Positions 16,838 to 24,939 of a stretch of 52,838 bases of DNA are shown here, in pieces. The stretch spans positions 1 through 52,838 of the forward strand of contig JACRGB010000001.1 of assembly GCA_016212505.1 (NCBI GenBank). The letters run 5' to 3'. A program made the position numbers and the translations under genes. This stretch comes from Microcaldota archaeon. Its GTDB lineage: Archaea > Micrarchaeota > Micrarchaeia > Anstonellales > Bilamarchaeaceae. The notes below the pieces were generated by a model, which saw nothing but the letters and a program-made list of their open reading frames with translations, had not been told where the DNA came from and did no database searches. Numbering within the stretch: position 1 is the first letter of the stretch; every line of letters begins with the position of its first letter.

Positions 16838-17383
16838 TTATAATTTCATGTAAATTTCATCAACATATTTTCCTTTTTGCAGTACCCATTTTGGAAGCCT
16901 TGCAAACTCTTTCAAACCTAGCTTCCTGTACAGTTTGATGGCAGGTTTATTCGTAGTAAAAACAGTCAGGTAAAGATTCTTTGGGTTTAGTTTTGTTCTG
17001 GAGATTTCAATATTTTTCCGAAGCAATATTTCTCCAAGTCCAATTCCCCTGTACTTTTTGCCAATAGCAAGGCCAATAACGACATTATCCTTTAGCTTGA
17101 ACAATTTTCTTGTCGAATCGCTTGTGCCAGCAATTTTACCATCAACTTTTGCTATGATGCAAAAGCTTTCGTTTTTCAAGAACCCCTTCAGATGATTCTT
17201 CTTCCATTCATTTTCTTCTTTCAAAGTGAATTTCCGGTCATAAGAAAGGTTTGCCCCTTCATCAACAAACGCATTTATGAAATTCATCAATTCTTTCGCG
17301 CTATCGTTAGGTTTAAGAAAATCAATGGTAGCAGTTCTGCCATCTTTCAGCTTCATGTTGGTTGGCAATCCGAATCGTCCCAT
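16838..17383 (-). CDS. GNAT-family N-acetyltransferase
   Basis: 181 residues. The acetyl-CoA loop is IGKKYRGIGLGEILLRKNIE (R-G-x-G-x-G pattern), preceded by a VVIGLAI strand and followed by NLYLTVFTTNKPAIKLYRKL, the classic motif B. The substrate is unknown; RimI-like or small-molecule activity is equally possible. Confidence 0.85.
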   Translation of the reverse strand: MGRFGLPTNMKLKDGRTATIDFLKPNDSAKELMNFINAFVDEGANLSYDRKFTLKEENEWKKNHLKGFLKNESFCIIAKVDGKIAGTSDSTRKLFKLKDNVVIGLAIGKKYRGIGLGEILLRKNIEISRTKLNPKNLYLTVFTTNKPAIKLYRKLGLKEFARLPKWVLQKGKYVDEIYMKL

Positions 17384-17408
17384 AAAATTTTCCCCCTATC
17401 CAGATGAA

Positions 17409-18182
17409 TTAACCATAATGCGCTCCGCCAAGATCGTTCGTCATTATTTCTTGCAGTTCTTTTTTTAATTCCGTTTTTTCTTTTTCGCTAATTTTTAACA
17501 AATCAACCTTATCGTTCCATTTTGCAAGTGCGCGTACGATCCGGTTAAGCATCCTTTCGCTATCCCCATATTTTGCATAATCTATCAGTGCTCGTAGGGC
17601 GTATAATGATTCAGAAGTCCCCAGCGCTTCAAGAATTGCCGATCTCATCATGTGGTTGGCTTCACTTTCATAGGTACACAAATGAGTAAAATGATATGTC
17701 AGAAGCTTAGCCGAATCATCTCCCCTGAGCCGTGCCAGGATTTTTATCAGTTCAACAATTCCTTCTATTGAAGTATTGTAGTTGAACATGGCCCGATAAA
17801 CATTCATACGCAATTGGGCAGGCTCTTGTGCAGGATTTTTCGCCTTAAAATAATCAAAAGTGTGCATTATTTTCATCTCAATTGTCTGGGCAAGATTTTC
17901 ATGCATCATATATAGGATTAGCTGCTTTACCGTATCATTTCCGCTATTGAAAGTTTTCACGATTTTTTCGACCGCCTCATTTTTTGCATCTTCTTTTGAG
18001 GCAACCGGATATACCTTGATCACTACAATAGCAGCTTCCACTTCCTTCAAAATAGGGGTAATGTCGTCTTTCTTTTCTGCTGGCTGCTCAGTTGGTTTAA
18101 CTACCTGCTCAGTACTTTTTGTGCTCTGATCAGTTTTCTTATCCGAAGTTTTAGTGTCTTTAGGGATATTTGGCTCTGGCAA
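17409..18182 (-). CDS. Hypothetical helical-repeat protein
   Basis: About 257 residues. A low-complexity Lys/Thr/Gln-rich N-terminus (residues 1-40) is followed by an all-helical region that looks like HEAT-type alpha-solenoid repeats (for example RSAILEALGTSESLYALRAL). A TTG start at 18180-18182 is preferred because GGTGA lies about 5 nt upstream; a start at 18194 is also open. No family recognised. Confidence 0.55.
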   Translation of the reverse strand: MPEPNIPKDTKTSDKKTDQSTKSTEQVVKPTEQPAEKKDDITPILKEVEAAIVVIKVYPVASKEDAKNEAVEKIVKTFNSGNDTVKQLILYMMHENLAQTIEMKIMHTFDYFKAKNPAQEPAQLRMNVYRAMFNYNTSIEGIVELIKILARLRGDDSAKLLTYHFTHLCTYESEANHMMRSAILEALGTSESLYALRALIDYAKYGDSERMLNRIVRALAKWNDKVDLLKISEKEKTELKKELQEIMTNDLGGAHYG

Positions 18183-18234
18183 CAGAATCACCAAATAAAA
18201 TAAACCTTCGCGCTTATTAAATTACGGTATTCGA

Positions 18235-18786
18235 ATGGAAATTCTTTTTGCCACAAGCAACAAACACAAATTTGAAGAAGCAAAATCATTTTTTGGTAAT
18301 GCTCGCCCCGCCCTTAAACTCACCCATCAGCCATTTGATTATTCCGAAATTCGTTCAGATAATGTTGAAGAAATCGCCAAAGATGCTGCAGCAGCTGCGT
18401 ATAAACAATTCAAGAAACCGCTTTTTGTAGAAGACTCCGGGCTCTTTATCAATTCGCTAAATGATTTTCCCGGAACTTTCTCTGCTTGGACAATGAAAAA
18501 GATAGGCAATATAGGGATTCTCAGACTCATGTCCGACTCAACTGACCGGACTGCAAAATTTGTTAGTTGTATTGCCTATCATGACGGGAAAAAGATTTCA
18601 ACCTTCATCGGAACTTGCGAAGGCTCTATCGCCATCAAAATCAGCGGTGTTGACGGCTTTGGCTACGACCCAATCTTCATCCCTCAAGGAGAGCAAAAGA
18701 CATTTGCCCAAAGCATACAATTAAAAAACAAGCTCTCACATAGGTATAAAGTACTTCTAAAATTCTGCGAATATCTACACGATTAG
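18235..18786 (+). CDS. HAM1/RdgB-type XTP/dITP pyrophosphatase
   Basis: 183 residues. It hydrolyses non-canonical purine NTPs to keep them out of nucleic acids. ILFATSNKHKFEEAKSFF, FVEDSGLFINSLNDFPG, the later GFGYDPIFIP, FAQ and KNKLSHRYK are family signatures. A TATA-like TTATTAAATT is about 25 nt before the ATG, so the mRNA is probably leaderless. Confidence 0.93.
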   Translation: MEILFATSNKHKFEEAKSFFGNARPALKLTHQPFDYSEIRSDNVEEIAKDAAAAAYKQFKKPLFVEDSGLFINSLNDFPGTFSAWTMKKIGNIGILRLMSDSTDRTAKFVSCIAYHDGKKISTFIGTCEGSIAIKISGVDGFGYDPIFIPQGEQKTFAQSIQLKNKLSHRYKVLLKFCEYLHD

Positions 18787-18822
18787 CAGATTTATTGGAT
18801 TATTTTAATGGTGTTATGACGT

Positions 18823-19275
18823 ATGGCACGATTGCATTCGAAAAAGAAAGGTAAAGCCGGGACAAAAAGGCCAAAATCAAAGGTCGCACCTAATTGGTCT
18901 GATGAAAAAAAGGCCGAGTTGACCCCACTTATTGTCAAGATGTCCAAGGAAGGAGTTCCACAATCTAAGATCGGTCTCTACCTAAGGGACCAGAAAGGGG
19001 TTCCAAACATCCGTGCTACTTTGGGCATGACTCTTGGCGCTTTTCTAAAGAAAGAAAATGCTGCACCAGAGTATCCTGAAGACCTGCTCAGCCTAATCCG
19101 AAAAGCCGAAATTATCAAAACTCATCTTAAAACTTCCAAAAAAGACCTTCATAATAAGGTAAAATTATCCCATGTGGAATCAAAAATTCATCGGCTCAGC
19201 AAGTACTACTCCTCTAAGGGAATTCTTCCAAAAGGATGGAATTATGCAAATCAGGTCTCTCTAATCGCAAAGTGA
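18823..19275 (+). CDS. rps15: Small ribosomal subunit protein uS15
   Basis: 150 residues, the archaeal/eukaryal long form of S15. MARLHSKKKGKAGTKRP, the helical middle and KLSHVESKIHRLSKYY are characteristic. It binds 16S rRNA in the central domain. It is followed by the S3Ae gene. Confidence 0.95.
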   Translation: MARLHSKKKGKAGTKRPKSKVAPNWSDEKKAELTPLIVKMSKEGVPQSKIGLYLRDQKGVPNIRATLGMTLGAFLKKENAAPEYPEDLLSLIRKAEIIKTHLKTSKKDLHNKVKLSHVESKIHRLSKYYSSKGILPKGWNYANQVSLIAK

Positions 19276-19340
19276 TGGTAATATCTGATGTTAAATATAT
19301 GATATATGGACAAATTGAACGGTAAACTGATGGTGATTAT

Positions 19341-19934
19341 ATAGCTGGAAAGAAAGCAAAAATTGTTGACAAATGGAAATCTAAGAAATGGTATTCTGTA
19401 AAAGCGCCCACTCTATTCGAATCAAAAGAACTTTGTGAAGTAGTTGCTGGAGATGAAAAATTACTGCAAAACCGGATCATACGAAAGAACCTCATGACCA
19501 TGGGCATCGGAGGAAACTCCCAAATGTCTATGTTCACCACACTTCTATTTAGGATAAAAGAAGTAAAAGGCACTGATGCCCACACTATCTTAATAGGGCA
19601 CGATATTGCTCCCTCGTTTATCAAAACATTTGCAAGACGTGGCAGATCCCTGATCCATCAGGTTGCTGATGAGAAGACAAAAGATAATGAATCGTTAAGG
19701 CTCAAGGTCATTGCAGTTACTGGTGCAAGTGTCAGCCAAAATACAAAAAGAAACCTGCGAAATGCACTTGTTGAAGAAACCAAAAAAGCAATCACTGAAG
19801 GCAAATTCGACGATGTAATGCAAGATGCTATTTATGGCAGGTTATCCGCAAGGATATTCAACCGCCTTAAGCAGATAACTAAGATGAGGCGCGTGGAAGT
19901 ACGAAAATCCGAGCGCACCGAAGTCTTTAAATGA
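19341..19934 (+). CDS. rps3ae: Small ribosomal subunit protein eS1 (S3Ae), apparent AUA start
   Basis: 197 residues if translation starts at ATA (19341-19343). Family members begin M-A-x-K-K-x followed by VDKWKxKKWY, and this frame reads AGKKAKIVDKWKSKKWYSVK right after the ATA. A GGTGA Shine-Dalgarno is at 19332-19336, 4 nt before it. An in-frame TAA at 19323 rules out an upstream start, and the first in-frame ATG (19494) would drop about 50 conserved residues. The sequence shows either a true AUA start or a G-to-A error or mutation. The rest (IIRKNLMTMGIGG, RRGRSLIHQ) is typical. Confidence 0.88.
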   Translation: MAGKKAKIVDKWKSKKWYSVKAPTLFESKELCEVVAGDEKLLQNRIIRKNLMTMGIGGNSQMSMFTTLLFRIKEVKGTDAHTILIGHDIAPSFIKTFARRGRSLIHQVADEKTKDNESLRLKVIAVTGASVSQNTKRNLRNALVEETKKAITEGKFDDVMQDAIYGRLSARIFNRLKQITKMRRVEVRKSERTEVFK

Positions 19935-19967
19935 TCGTGCCGAGCGCTAACCCGTATATGTGATCAT

Positions 19968-20306
19968 ATGCTTCCCGGCGGAATTGACCCAAGAAAAATG
20001 GATGCCCTGATGAAGCAGATGGGCATAAAATCCGAAAATATAGACGCTACTCGTGTAATTATTGAAACCCAAAACGGAAAACTCATTATCGACCAGCCTC
20101 AGGTAACCCAGGTCACTATGCAGGGCCAGAAATCTTTTCAAATCGCAGGGGCTGTCCGTGTGGAAGAACCGAGCAACTCAAATGAGGATGATCTTAAAAT
20201 TATTATGGAAAAAACCGGCTGCACCCTTGAGCAGGCCACAGATGCACTCACTAAAAGCAATGGGGATCTTGCCGAAGCGATAATGCTGCTGGAAGCTAAA
20301 GAATAA
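19968..20306 (+). CDS. nac: Nascent polypeptide-associated complex protein (NAC)
   Basis: 112 residues. MLPGGIDPRKMDALMKQMGI is the archaeal NAC start, followed by the NAC beta-barrel domain (VIIETQNGKLIIDQPQVTQV) and a C-terminal UBA domain (about 70-110, IIMEKTGCTLEQATDALTKS). It binds nascent chains at the ribosome exit. It sits with the S15 and S3Ae genes. Confidence 0.93.
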   Translation: MLPGGIDPRKMDALMKQMGIKSENIDATRVIIETQNGKLIIDQPQVTQVTMQGQKSFQIAGAVRVEEPSNSNEDDLKIIMEKTGCTLEQATDALTKSNGDLAEAIMLLEAKE

Positions 20307-20332
20307 AAATTATCCCACCTATTTAGTTAGCA

Positions 20333-20923
20333 ATGTCGCGGGAAATACTGTTGATTGTTGCTCTTCTTATTGTCATAGTGCTAATCGTAAAAGTAGCAGA
20401 ATTATTCCAAAAAGTGCCTGCAGAAGCTGATGCCAGCCGGTTCGTGCTTGAAGACCTTAACAGCAAATACCGTAATGCCGGCATTTCAATAATGAGCATT
20501 GCACCTAGGACCAATGATAATGGCGGCAAATACTTTGAAGTTAAGACCAAAGTGGTAATGCATCCGCAAGGGGCATGTCCCGAACGTTCGCACATTTACT
20601 ACAATTATCCTACGCAGAACTTTGTCCCGCAGCCTTCCGATGTTGTTACCTCCAACTGCGTTGTTTGCCAGGAAAAGAGCTGCACCATCGCATTTCCAGA
20701 AGAAGCAGTTATAGGATCTCACACCTTAACCGGCACTGAAATGGTCCAGGCTTATGTGGATTTATTTGGTTCGAGCCTGCTTCCGCCACAGGTAACTGAA
20801 GGCAGTGATTCCTGGACGGTTAAATGGGACTCAACCGCTGCACAATATTATCTTGTGGTTTCGCTTAAGCGCAATGGCGTAGTGACCAGCGTAAAAAAAT
20901 TCGATAAGGCTAGACCAGCGTAA
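20333..20923 (+). CDS. Membrane-anchored extracytoplasmic protein, unknown
   Basis: 196 residues. An N-terminal hydrophobic stretch (about 5-22, ILLIVALLIVIVLIVKVAEL) serves as signal anchor, with a soluble exterior domain. CVVCQEKSC (about 107-115) could form disulfides or bind metal. No family recognised. Confidence 0.65.
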   Translation: MSREILLIVALLIVIVLIVKVAELFQKVPAEADASRFVLEDLNSKYRNAGISIMSIAPRTNDNGGKYFEVKTKVVMHPQGACPERSHIYYNYPTQNFVPQPSDVVTSNCVVCQEKSCTIAFPEEAVIGSHTLTGTEMVQAYVDLFGSSLLPPQVTEGSDSWTVKWDSTAAQYYLVVSLKRNGVVTSVKKFDKARPA

Positions 20924-20984
20924 TCTGATTGTTTTGCTTATCAATAGATTGTTTTCTTTCTGTTTAGTAGCAGCAAAAACAATT

Positions 20985-21374
20985 CTACTTCCCAAGCAGT
21001 TTACTACTAATGCCTTCAAGGAGTCGCATTCCATCCGCCAAATCCATGTGGGCATCCAGGGTCATGGTTGAAGGGCCATATTGCGGCGCGTCAATAGTTA
21101 CAAATAGACTTTGTGTACCTTTTGACCAAAGTGTCCTTTCTTTTCGTCCTGGAGCTCTGGTCTCATATGGGTGTGCAGATTGTTCGGCAACCTCTACATG
21201 TGCCTTTCCATCGCCTTTTAACTTACACCTAAAACCCTGTTCTTCCAGGATAGTGCCCAGAAATGTAAAGGCCCGATGAACTCTTCTTGTGCTTCCAGTA
21301 TAACTATCACAAGAACCCGCGGGCATCCTTTCCAATGACAGTCTTTTTGGCGCTTGTGCAACTAATAATACCAT
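20985..21374 (-). CDS. Hypothetical protein
   Basis: 129 residues from an ATG at 21374 (MVLLVAQAPKRLSLERMPAG), chosen because ATTTTAATATCC lies about 27 nt upstream. Composition is soluble with alternating strands (HVEVAEQSAHPYE, LFVTIDAPQYGPSTMTLDAH). No family recognised. Confidence 0.5.
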   Translation of the reverse strand: MVLLVAQAPKRLSLERMPAGSCDSYTGSTRRVHRAFTFLGTILEEQGFRCKLKGDGKAHVEVAEQSAHPYETRAPGRKERTLWSKGTQSLFVTIDAPQYGPSTMTLDAHMDLADGMRLLEGISSKLLGK

Positions 21375-21404
21375 AAACAACAAATAAACGCAAGGATATT
21401 AAAA

Positions 21405-22469
21405 TCAATTTATTTGCACTTTGTTCTCGTCTTGGAATTTGTATATTCCAATTCGGACAAATTTTTCAAATTTGTCCTGCTCTATAATTATTTTTCTCTC
21501 TGTAAGGAACTTGGTTATTATTTCCGCATTGGTTTCCAAGTGCCCGGTTATTTCGCTGGTTTTGTATCTGCTGTTTCCTTTAGCGAGTGCAGCATATATT
21601 AGCAACTGGTCCGCAAGATGCTTATCCACATCGCTCTTTTGTTTCTCCTCGTTTTTAAGTCCATCGAGCGCTTCCTGGGCAACTGCCTCAGCCCGTTTTC
21701 CTTTTTCACCCAGAACATATGCTCCACGGCTGCCAGCATATGCCGTCACTGCATTTCCCACACTTAGCGCTTCATCCTGCCTGATAAAAACTTTTTCAAT
21801 TTCATTTTGTACAAATATCTTCTTTTCCCGAATGGCAATGCCCATATCCAAACCAGCAATTCGGATAATCGCGCTTATTTTTTCGTTTTCGTTATCGGTC
21901 CACAATTCATTCCCAATTAGTCCGCTCGCGCTTGGTTCGATTTCCAAATCAATAATTCCGCCGCCTTTTGGGTAATATCCAGCTTTTTTCATGCTGGTTT
22001 TTACCTTTGCGCCAAACCGCCCGATCGCAGGGACAAAAACGTTCTCAAAATAATCAAAACCCGGAGATTTCATTACGTGCGTTCCGCCAATAATTCTCAC
22101 CTGGCTTGCCTTCTCTGCTTTAGTAAGTAATATTGGCAATATTGTCTGCGCCACCAGCGTAACTGAACCAGCAGTCCCAATATCAAATTCGTATTTTCCG
22201 CCAACAATTGGCCCAGGAACAAATTTTAGCTCGGTACTCCCTACTTCTGCCCCTTCCAGGGTTCCTCTACATATGTTGCGGACCGCTTTGCACGCCATCA
22301 AATGCTGGGGTTGCAATCCTGGGTTTGGCCTGCCGGCCCTTATGTTAATTATGCGTACTGGATTTTGGGTTATGGCCGAAAGGGTCATTGCAGTTCGGAT
22401 TACTTGTCCGCCACCTTCACCAAATGAGCCGTCAATTTCAATTATTTCATTTTTTCGATCGTCAATCAT
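21405..22469 (-). CDS. rtcA: RNA 3'-terminal phosphate cyclase
   Basis: About 354 residues. It converts RNA 3'-phosphates to 2',3'-cyclic phosphates using ATP. EIDGSFGEGGGQVIRTAMTL, NIRAGRPNPGLQPQHLM and FDIGTAGSVTLVAQTILPIL are class signatures, and DKHLADQLLIYAAL carries the histidine adenylylated in the family. The ATG at 22469 is preferred over a GTG 9 nt earlier. The last 20 or so residues (DKFEKFVRIGIYKFQDENK) are encoded by a palindromic module and are unlikely to be ancestral. It follows the cupin gene closely. Confidence 0.92.
   Translation of the reverse strand: MIDDRKNEIIEIDGSFGEGGGQVIRTAMTLSAITQNPVRIINIRAGRPNPGLQPQHLMACKAVRNICRGTLEGAEVGSTELKFVPGPIVGGKYEFDIGTAGSVTLVAQTILPILLTKAEKASQVRIIGGTHVMKSPGFDYFENVFVPAIGRFGAKVKTSMKKAGYYPKGGGIIDLEIEPSASGLIGNELWTDNENEKISAIIRIAGLDMGIAIREKKIFVQNEIEKVFIRQDEALSVGNAVTAYAGSRGAYVLGEKGKRAEAVAQEALDGLKNEEKQKSDVDKHLADQLLIYAALAKGNSRYKTSEITGHLETNAEIITKFLTERKIIIEQDKFEKFVRIGIYKFQDENKVQIN
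21432..21477. repeat. Two-hairpin module in the 3' end of rtcA
   Basis: TTGGAAT (21432-21438) pairs with ATTCCAA (21445-21451). After TTC comes GGACAAATTT (21455-21464) pairing with AAATTTGTCC (21468-21477). It is the same module as at 14686-14734, inverted, and in frame with the host gene. Confidence 0.85.
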
Positions 22470-22481
22470 AATACTCACAAA

Positions 22482-22850
22482 TTATTCGTAAATTTTTTCG
22501 TCTTCTTTTTTCCAAAATGGCTCAACAATGCATATTGCCACAATTTCTTCATCGTTGGATAAGTTTTCAATGTACTGTATGGTGTTTGGAGGAATGAAAA
22601 CAGTATCGTTGCCCTTAACCTCAAATTCTTCCTTTCCAATATGCATTTTTCCCTTCCCGGAAATTATGAAATAAACTTCGCTCGATTCTAGCGAATGTTT
22701 TTTGCTTCTTTGTTTTGGCAACACCTTAAACCACGCCAAAGAATATCCAATCGGAAAGCCACCTTTATCCGGATTCAAAATCTCCCGCAATACCGTTTTA
22801 TCCCGGGCAATAAATTCCGGGCACTCTTGGAGTTCAATCTTATTTTTCAT
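22482..22850 (-). CDS. Single-domain cupin protein
   Basis: 122 residues with a cupin barrel: KHSLESSEVYFIISGKGKMH is motif 1 and NDTVFIPPNTIQYIEN motif 2. Metal ligands (His, Glu, His) are only partly conserved. It may be a sugar-phosphate isomerase-like or regulatory cupin. It is located just upstream of rtcA on the same strand. Confidence 0.82.
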   Translation of the reverse strand: MKNKIELQECPEFIARDKTVLREILNPDKGGFPIGYSLAWFKVLPKQRSKKHSLESSEVYFIISGKGKMHIGKEEFEVKGNDTVFIPPNTIQYIENLSNDEEIVAICIVEPFWKKEDEKIYE

Positions 22851-22978
22851 AATTTCTTTTAATGTCTGAAAGATTTAACTGTTGGCCCTTTTGTCGGTTG
22901 GAGGTGTCAAAATCTATGCAAAACCTCCAAATCAACGAAACTTATAGTTTTTTATAAGTTACGTTCATTAATAATAGT

Positions 22979-23629
22979 ATGAAAATCCCACTAGCAAATA
23001 AGCTTAGAAGAAGAATTCACCTAGAAACTGCAATGCTGCAGGATGAAGTCTTAGAGATTGTTTATTCCCTAGAGTCAAATGCAATTCTTCATGGAGGAAC
23101 TTGCATTTGGAGATGTTATGCGGGAAATAGGTTTTCTGAAGATTTGGATTTTTATTTTAAGATAACTGAACAATTTGAAACCGGTCTAAGAAAAAAGCTC
23201 AAGGAAAGAGATCTTCTGTTGCTAAAATATAAGAAGACCTCGAATTTATTGTTCTCTAAAATTTCTGACGGGAATATTGAAGTTCGATTAGAGGTTAATT
23301 TAAGCCCCAAGAAACTAGTTGGTGTGGTCCGGCCATACGAAAAAATAGATGGCTCATATGTGGATATTTTTACCCTTTCCCCAGAAGATCTTATCCTCGA
23401 AAAAATATCCGCCTATCAATCAAGAAAATTAATTAGGGATATTTATGACATATATCACTTGAGCAAATATGTCCAAAAAGAAGACCAATTTAAATCGCAA
23501 TTACTTACTTTCCTAAATTCAATCCAAAAACCGATTGATGAACCAAACCTCAAGGCAATAGTTTATACAGGAGCAATACCTTCCTTTAAACAAATTTTAG
23601 AATATCTCAACTCGAGGTTTTCAAAATGA
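22979..23629 (+). CDS. AbiEii-type nucleotidyltransferase toxin
   Basis: 216 residues of the AbiEii/DUF1814 family. AILHGGTCIWRCYAGNRFSE followed by DLDFYF is the NTase core. SPEDLILEKISAYQSRKLIR and DIYDIYHLS complete the family pattern. Type IV toxins of this kind use NTPs to block growth or translation. A TATA-like TTTTTTATAAG is about 28 nt upstream of the ATG. It overlaps the next gene by 4 nt. Confidence 0.85.
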   Translation: MKIPLANKLRRRIHLETAMLQDEVLEIVYSLESNAILHGGTCIWRCYAGNRFSEDLDFYFKITEQFETGLRKKLKERDLLLLKYKKTSNLLFSKISDGNIEVRLEVNLSPKKLVGVVRPYEKIDGSYVDIFTLSPEDLILEKISAYQSRKLIRDIYDIYHLSKYVQKEDQFKSQLLTFLNSIQKPIDEPNLKAIVYTGAIPSFKQILEYLNSRFSK

Positions 23630-24204
23630 AGTACTTATCTTTATTTCGGGAAGCGTTCCGAGATCGCCAAACTTTCACTATTGCAGATGTATTGCATGTA
23701 CTTTCAAAAAAAGGAATAAGCGATGAGTATACTTATGTTCTAATAAATCATTTAACAAAAAAAGGTGAGATTAAGAAAATAAAACGCGGGGTTTATACAT
23801 TTAAGAGTGATCTGACCGTAGTAGGTTTTGCTTATTCCCCTTTTTACTATGGTTTAGCGGAAGCCCTTTCTTTGCGTAAGTTATCCGACCAGGAGGTTAA
23901 CCCGATAGTAATAACCTGCCGGAAAGTCCGGACTGGCACCAAGAACTTTCTCGGAAATAATTATCTTGTAAAAAAATTTGACCGTAAACTATTTTTTGGT
24001 TTTGAAATGATAAAATATTATGATTTTTGGATTCCTGTTTCAAATCTCGAAAAAACTCTTATAGATTTTGTTTATTTTAGGCAAAAATTGTCAAAAGAAA
24101 CTATTAAAGAACTAAAAAAACAACTTCGAAATGATGTATTGAAAAGTTATCTGAAAAAAGTTCCAAAATGGGTAAAAGTGAGAGTTTCGGCCCTACTTGC
24201 TTAG
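23626..24204 (+). CDS. AbiEi-type winged-helix antitoxin
   Basis: 192 residues. An N-terminal winged helix (FTIADVLHVLSKKGISDEYT to KKIKRGVYTF) and a C-terminal domain match AbiEi-like antitoxins. The order is toxin first, reversed from the classic abiEi-abiEii operon. It overlaps the convergent deacylase gene by 12 nt. Confidence 0.8.
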   Translation: MKYLSLFREAFRDRQTFTIADVLHVLSKKGISDEYTYVLINHLTKKGEIKKIKRGVYTFKSDLTVVGFAYSPFYYGLAEALSLRKLSDQEVNPIVITCRKVRTGTKNFLGNNYLVKKFDRKLFFGFEMIKYYDFWIPVSNLEKTLIDFVYFRQKLSKETIKELKKQLRNDVLKSYLKKVPKWVKVRVSALLA

Positions 24205-24678
24205 ATCCTCTACAATGGCATTATTTATGCGAACGATCTCTTTTGGGGAGACCTTTGTCAAAGCTTTCTGCGATCCGCCACCGCTATAAACTACTTCCTT
24301 ATCCATAACCAAATTATCTATAAAGAAGCGGGCTTTATACCCAAATGAAGGAGTTCCACCTGCAGGATAGCCTGTTCTTTCCAATATTTCCTCGCTATCA
24401 GCAAACCTAACCCTTTTACTTCCTAATATAGTGCCTACTTTCTTCACATCAACCCGCCTAATTCCTGGTATGATTGCAACAATAAATTCGTTCTTATGGC
24501 CATTCTCATCATCAACCAGGCAAATGTTCTTGACAAACTCTTCGGGTGTAGCCTTTGCAGAGCGTGCTGCCTCCTCAACCGAGTGGCAGGATGTCTCAAA
24601 AACCAGAAGCTGGGCATCAATTGAATTTGCATTGATAAATGCCCTTAATTTCTCTTCGTATTCATTCATGCTTATCAT
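24193..24678 (-). CDS. YbaK/ProX-type aminoacyl-tRNA deacylase
   Basis: 161 residues. VFETSCHSVEEAARSAKATP, EEFVKNICLV (conserved Lys), ATRRVDVKKV-like IRRVDVKKVGTILGSKRVRF and GYPAGGTPSFG are YbaK/EbsC signatures. It would hydrolyse mischarged tRNA such as Cys- or Ala-tRNA-Pro. A prolyl-tRNA synthetase is encoded at 42.2 kb. A second ATG three codons in is equally possible as start. Confidence 0.88.
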   Translation of the reverse strand: MISMNEYEEKLRAFINANSIDAQLLVFETSCHSVEEAARSAKATPEEFVKNICLVDDENGHKNEFIVAIIPGIRRVDVKKVGTILGSKRVRFADSEEILERTGYPAGGTPSFGYKARFFIDNLVMDKEVVYSGGGSQKALTKVSPKEIVRINNAIVEDLSK

Positions 24679-24772
24679 CGGCCTATTACTAGCTAAATTA
24701 TAGAATTAGAATTAAAAGGTTAGTAACACGAAACCTAAATATCAATGCATCTGACGGGTATGCAAAATTAGG

Positions 24773-24910
24773 CCAGCGCATCGCTGCGCTGGCAAGGCGA
24801 CCAGTTATCCTCCCATGCACTTTAAAAAAGAGCGTTAAACCTTGAACGATCCTTGTTCAAGATTGACGAATTAAAAATTCGTCAAGCATGATATCTTAGA
24901 CCTAACTGGT
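24773..24910. repeat. Foldback block between the deacylase gene and the ncRNA candidate
   Basis: CCAGCGCA/TGCGCTGG (24773-24792) forms a hairpin. ACCAGTTA (24800-24807) pairs with TAACTGGT (24903-24910), then CATGC (24814-24818) with GCATG (24886-24890). These enclose CTTGAAC/GTTCAAG (24841-24861) and TTGACGAATT/AATTCGTCAA (24863-24885). An outer stem around inner hairpins is the same design as the block inside the HIT gene. Confidence 0.65.
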
Positions 24911-24918
24911 ATATAAAG
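24909..24918 (+). promoter_or_regulatory. TATA box before the structured RNA candidate
   Basis: GTATATAAAG is a strong archaeal TATA match. It predicts a start near 24935-24945, just before the folded region that begins at 24960. No coding gene starts within 400 nt. Confidence 0.55.
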
Positions 24919-24939
24919 GTTTTTATTTGTCAGATGACG

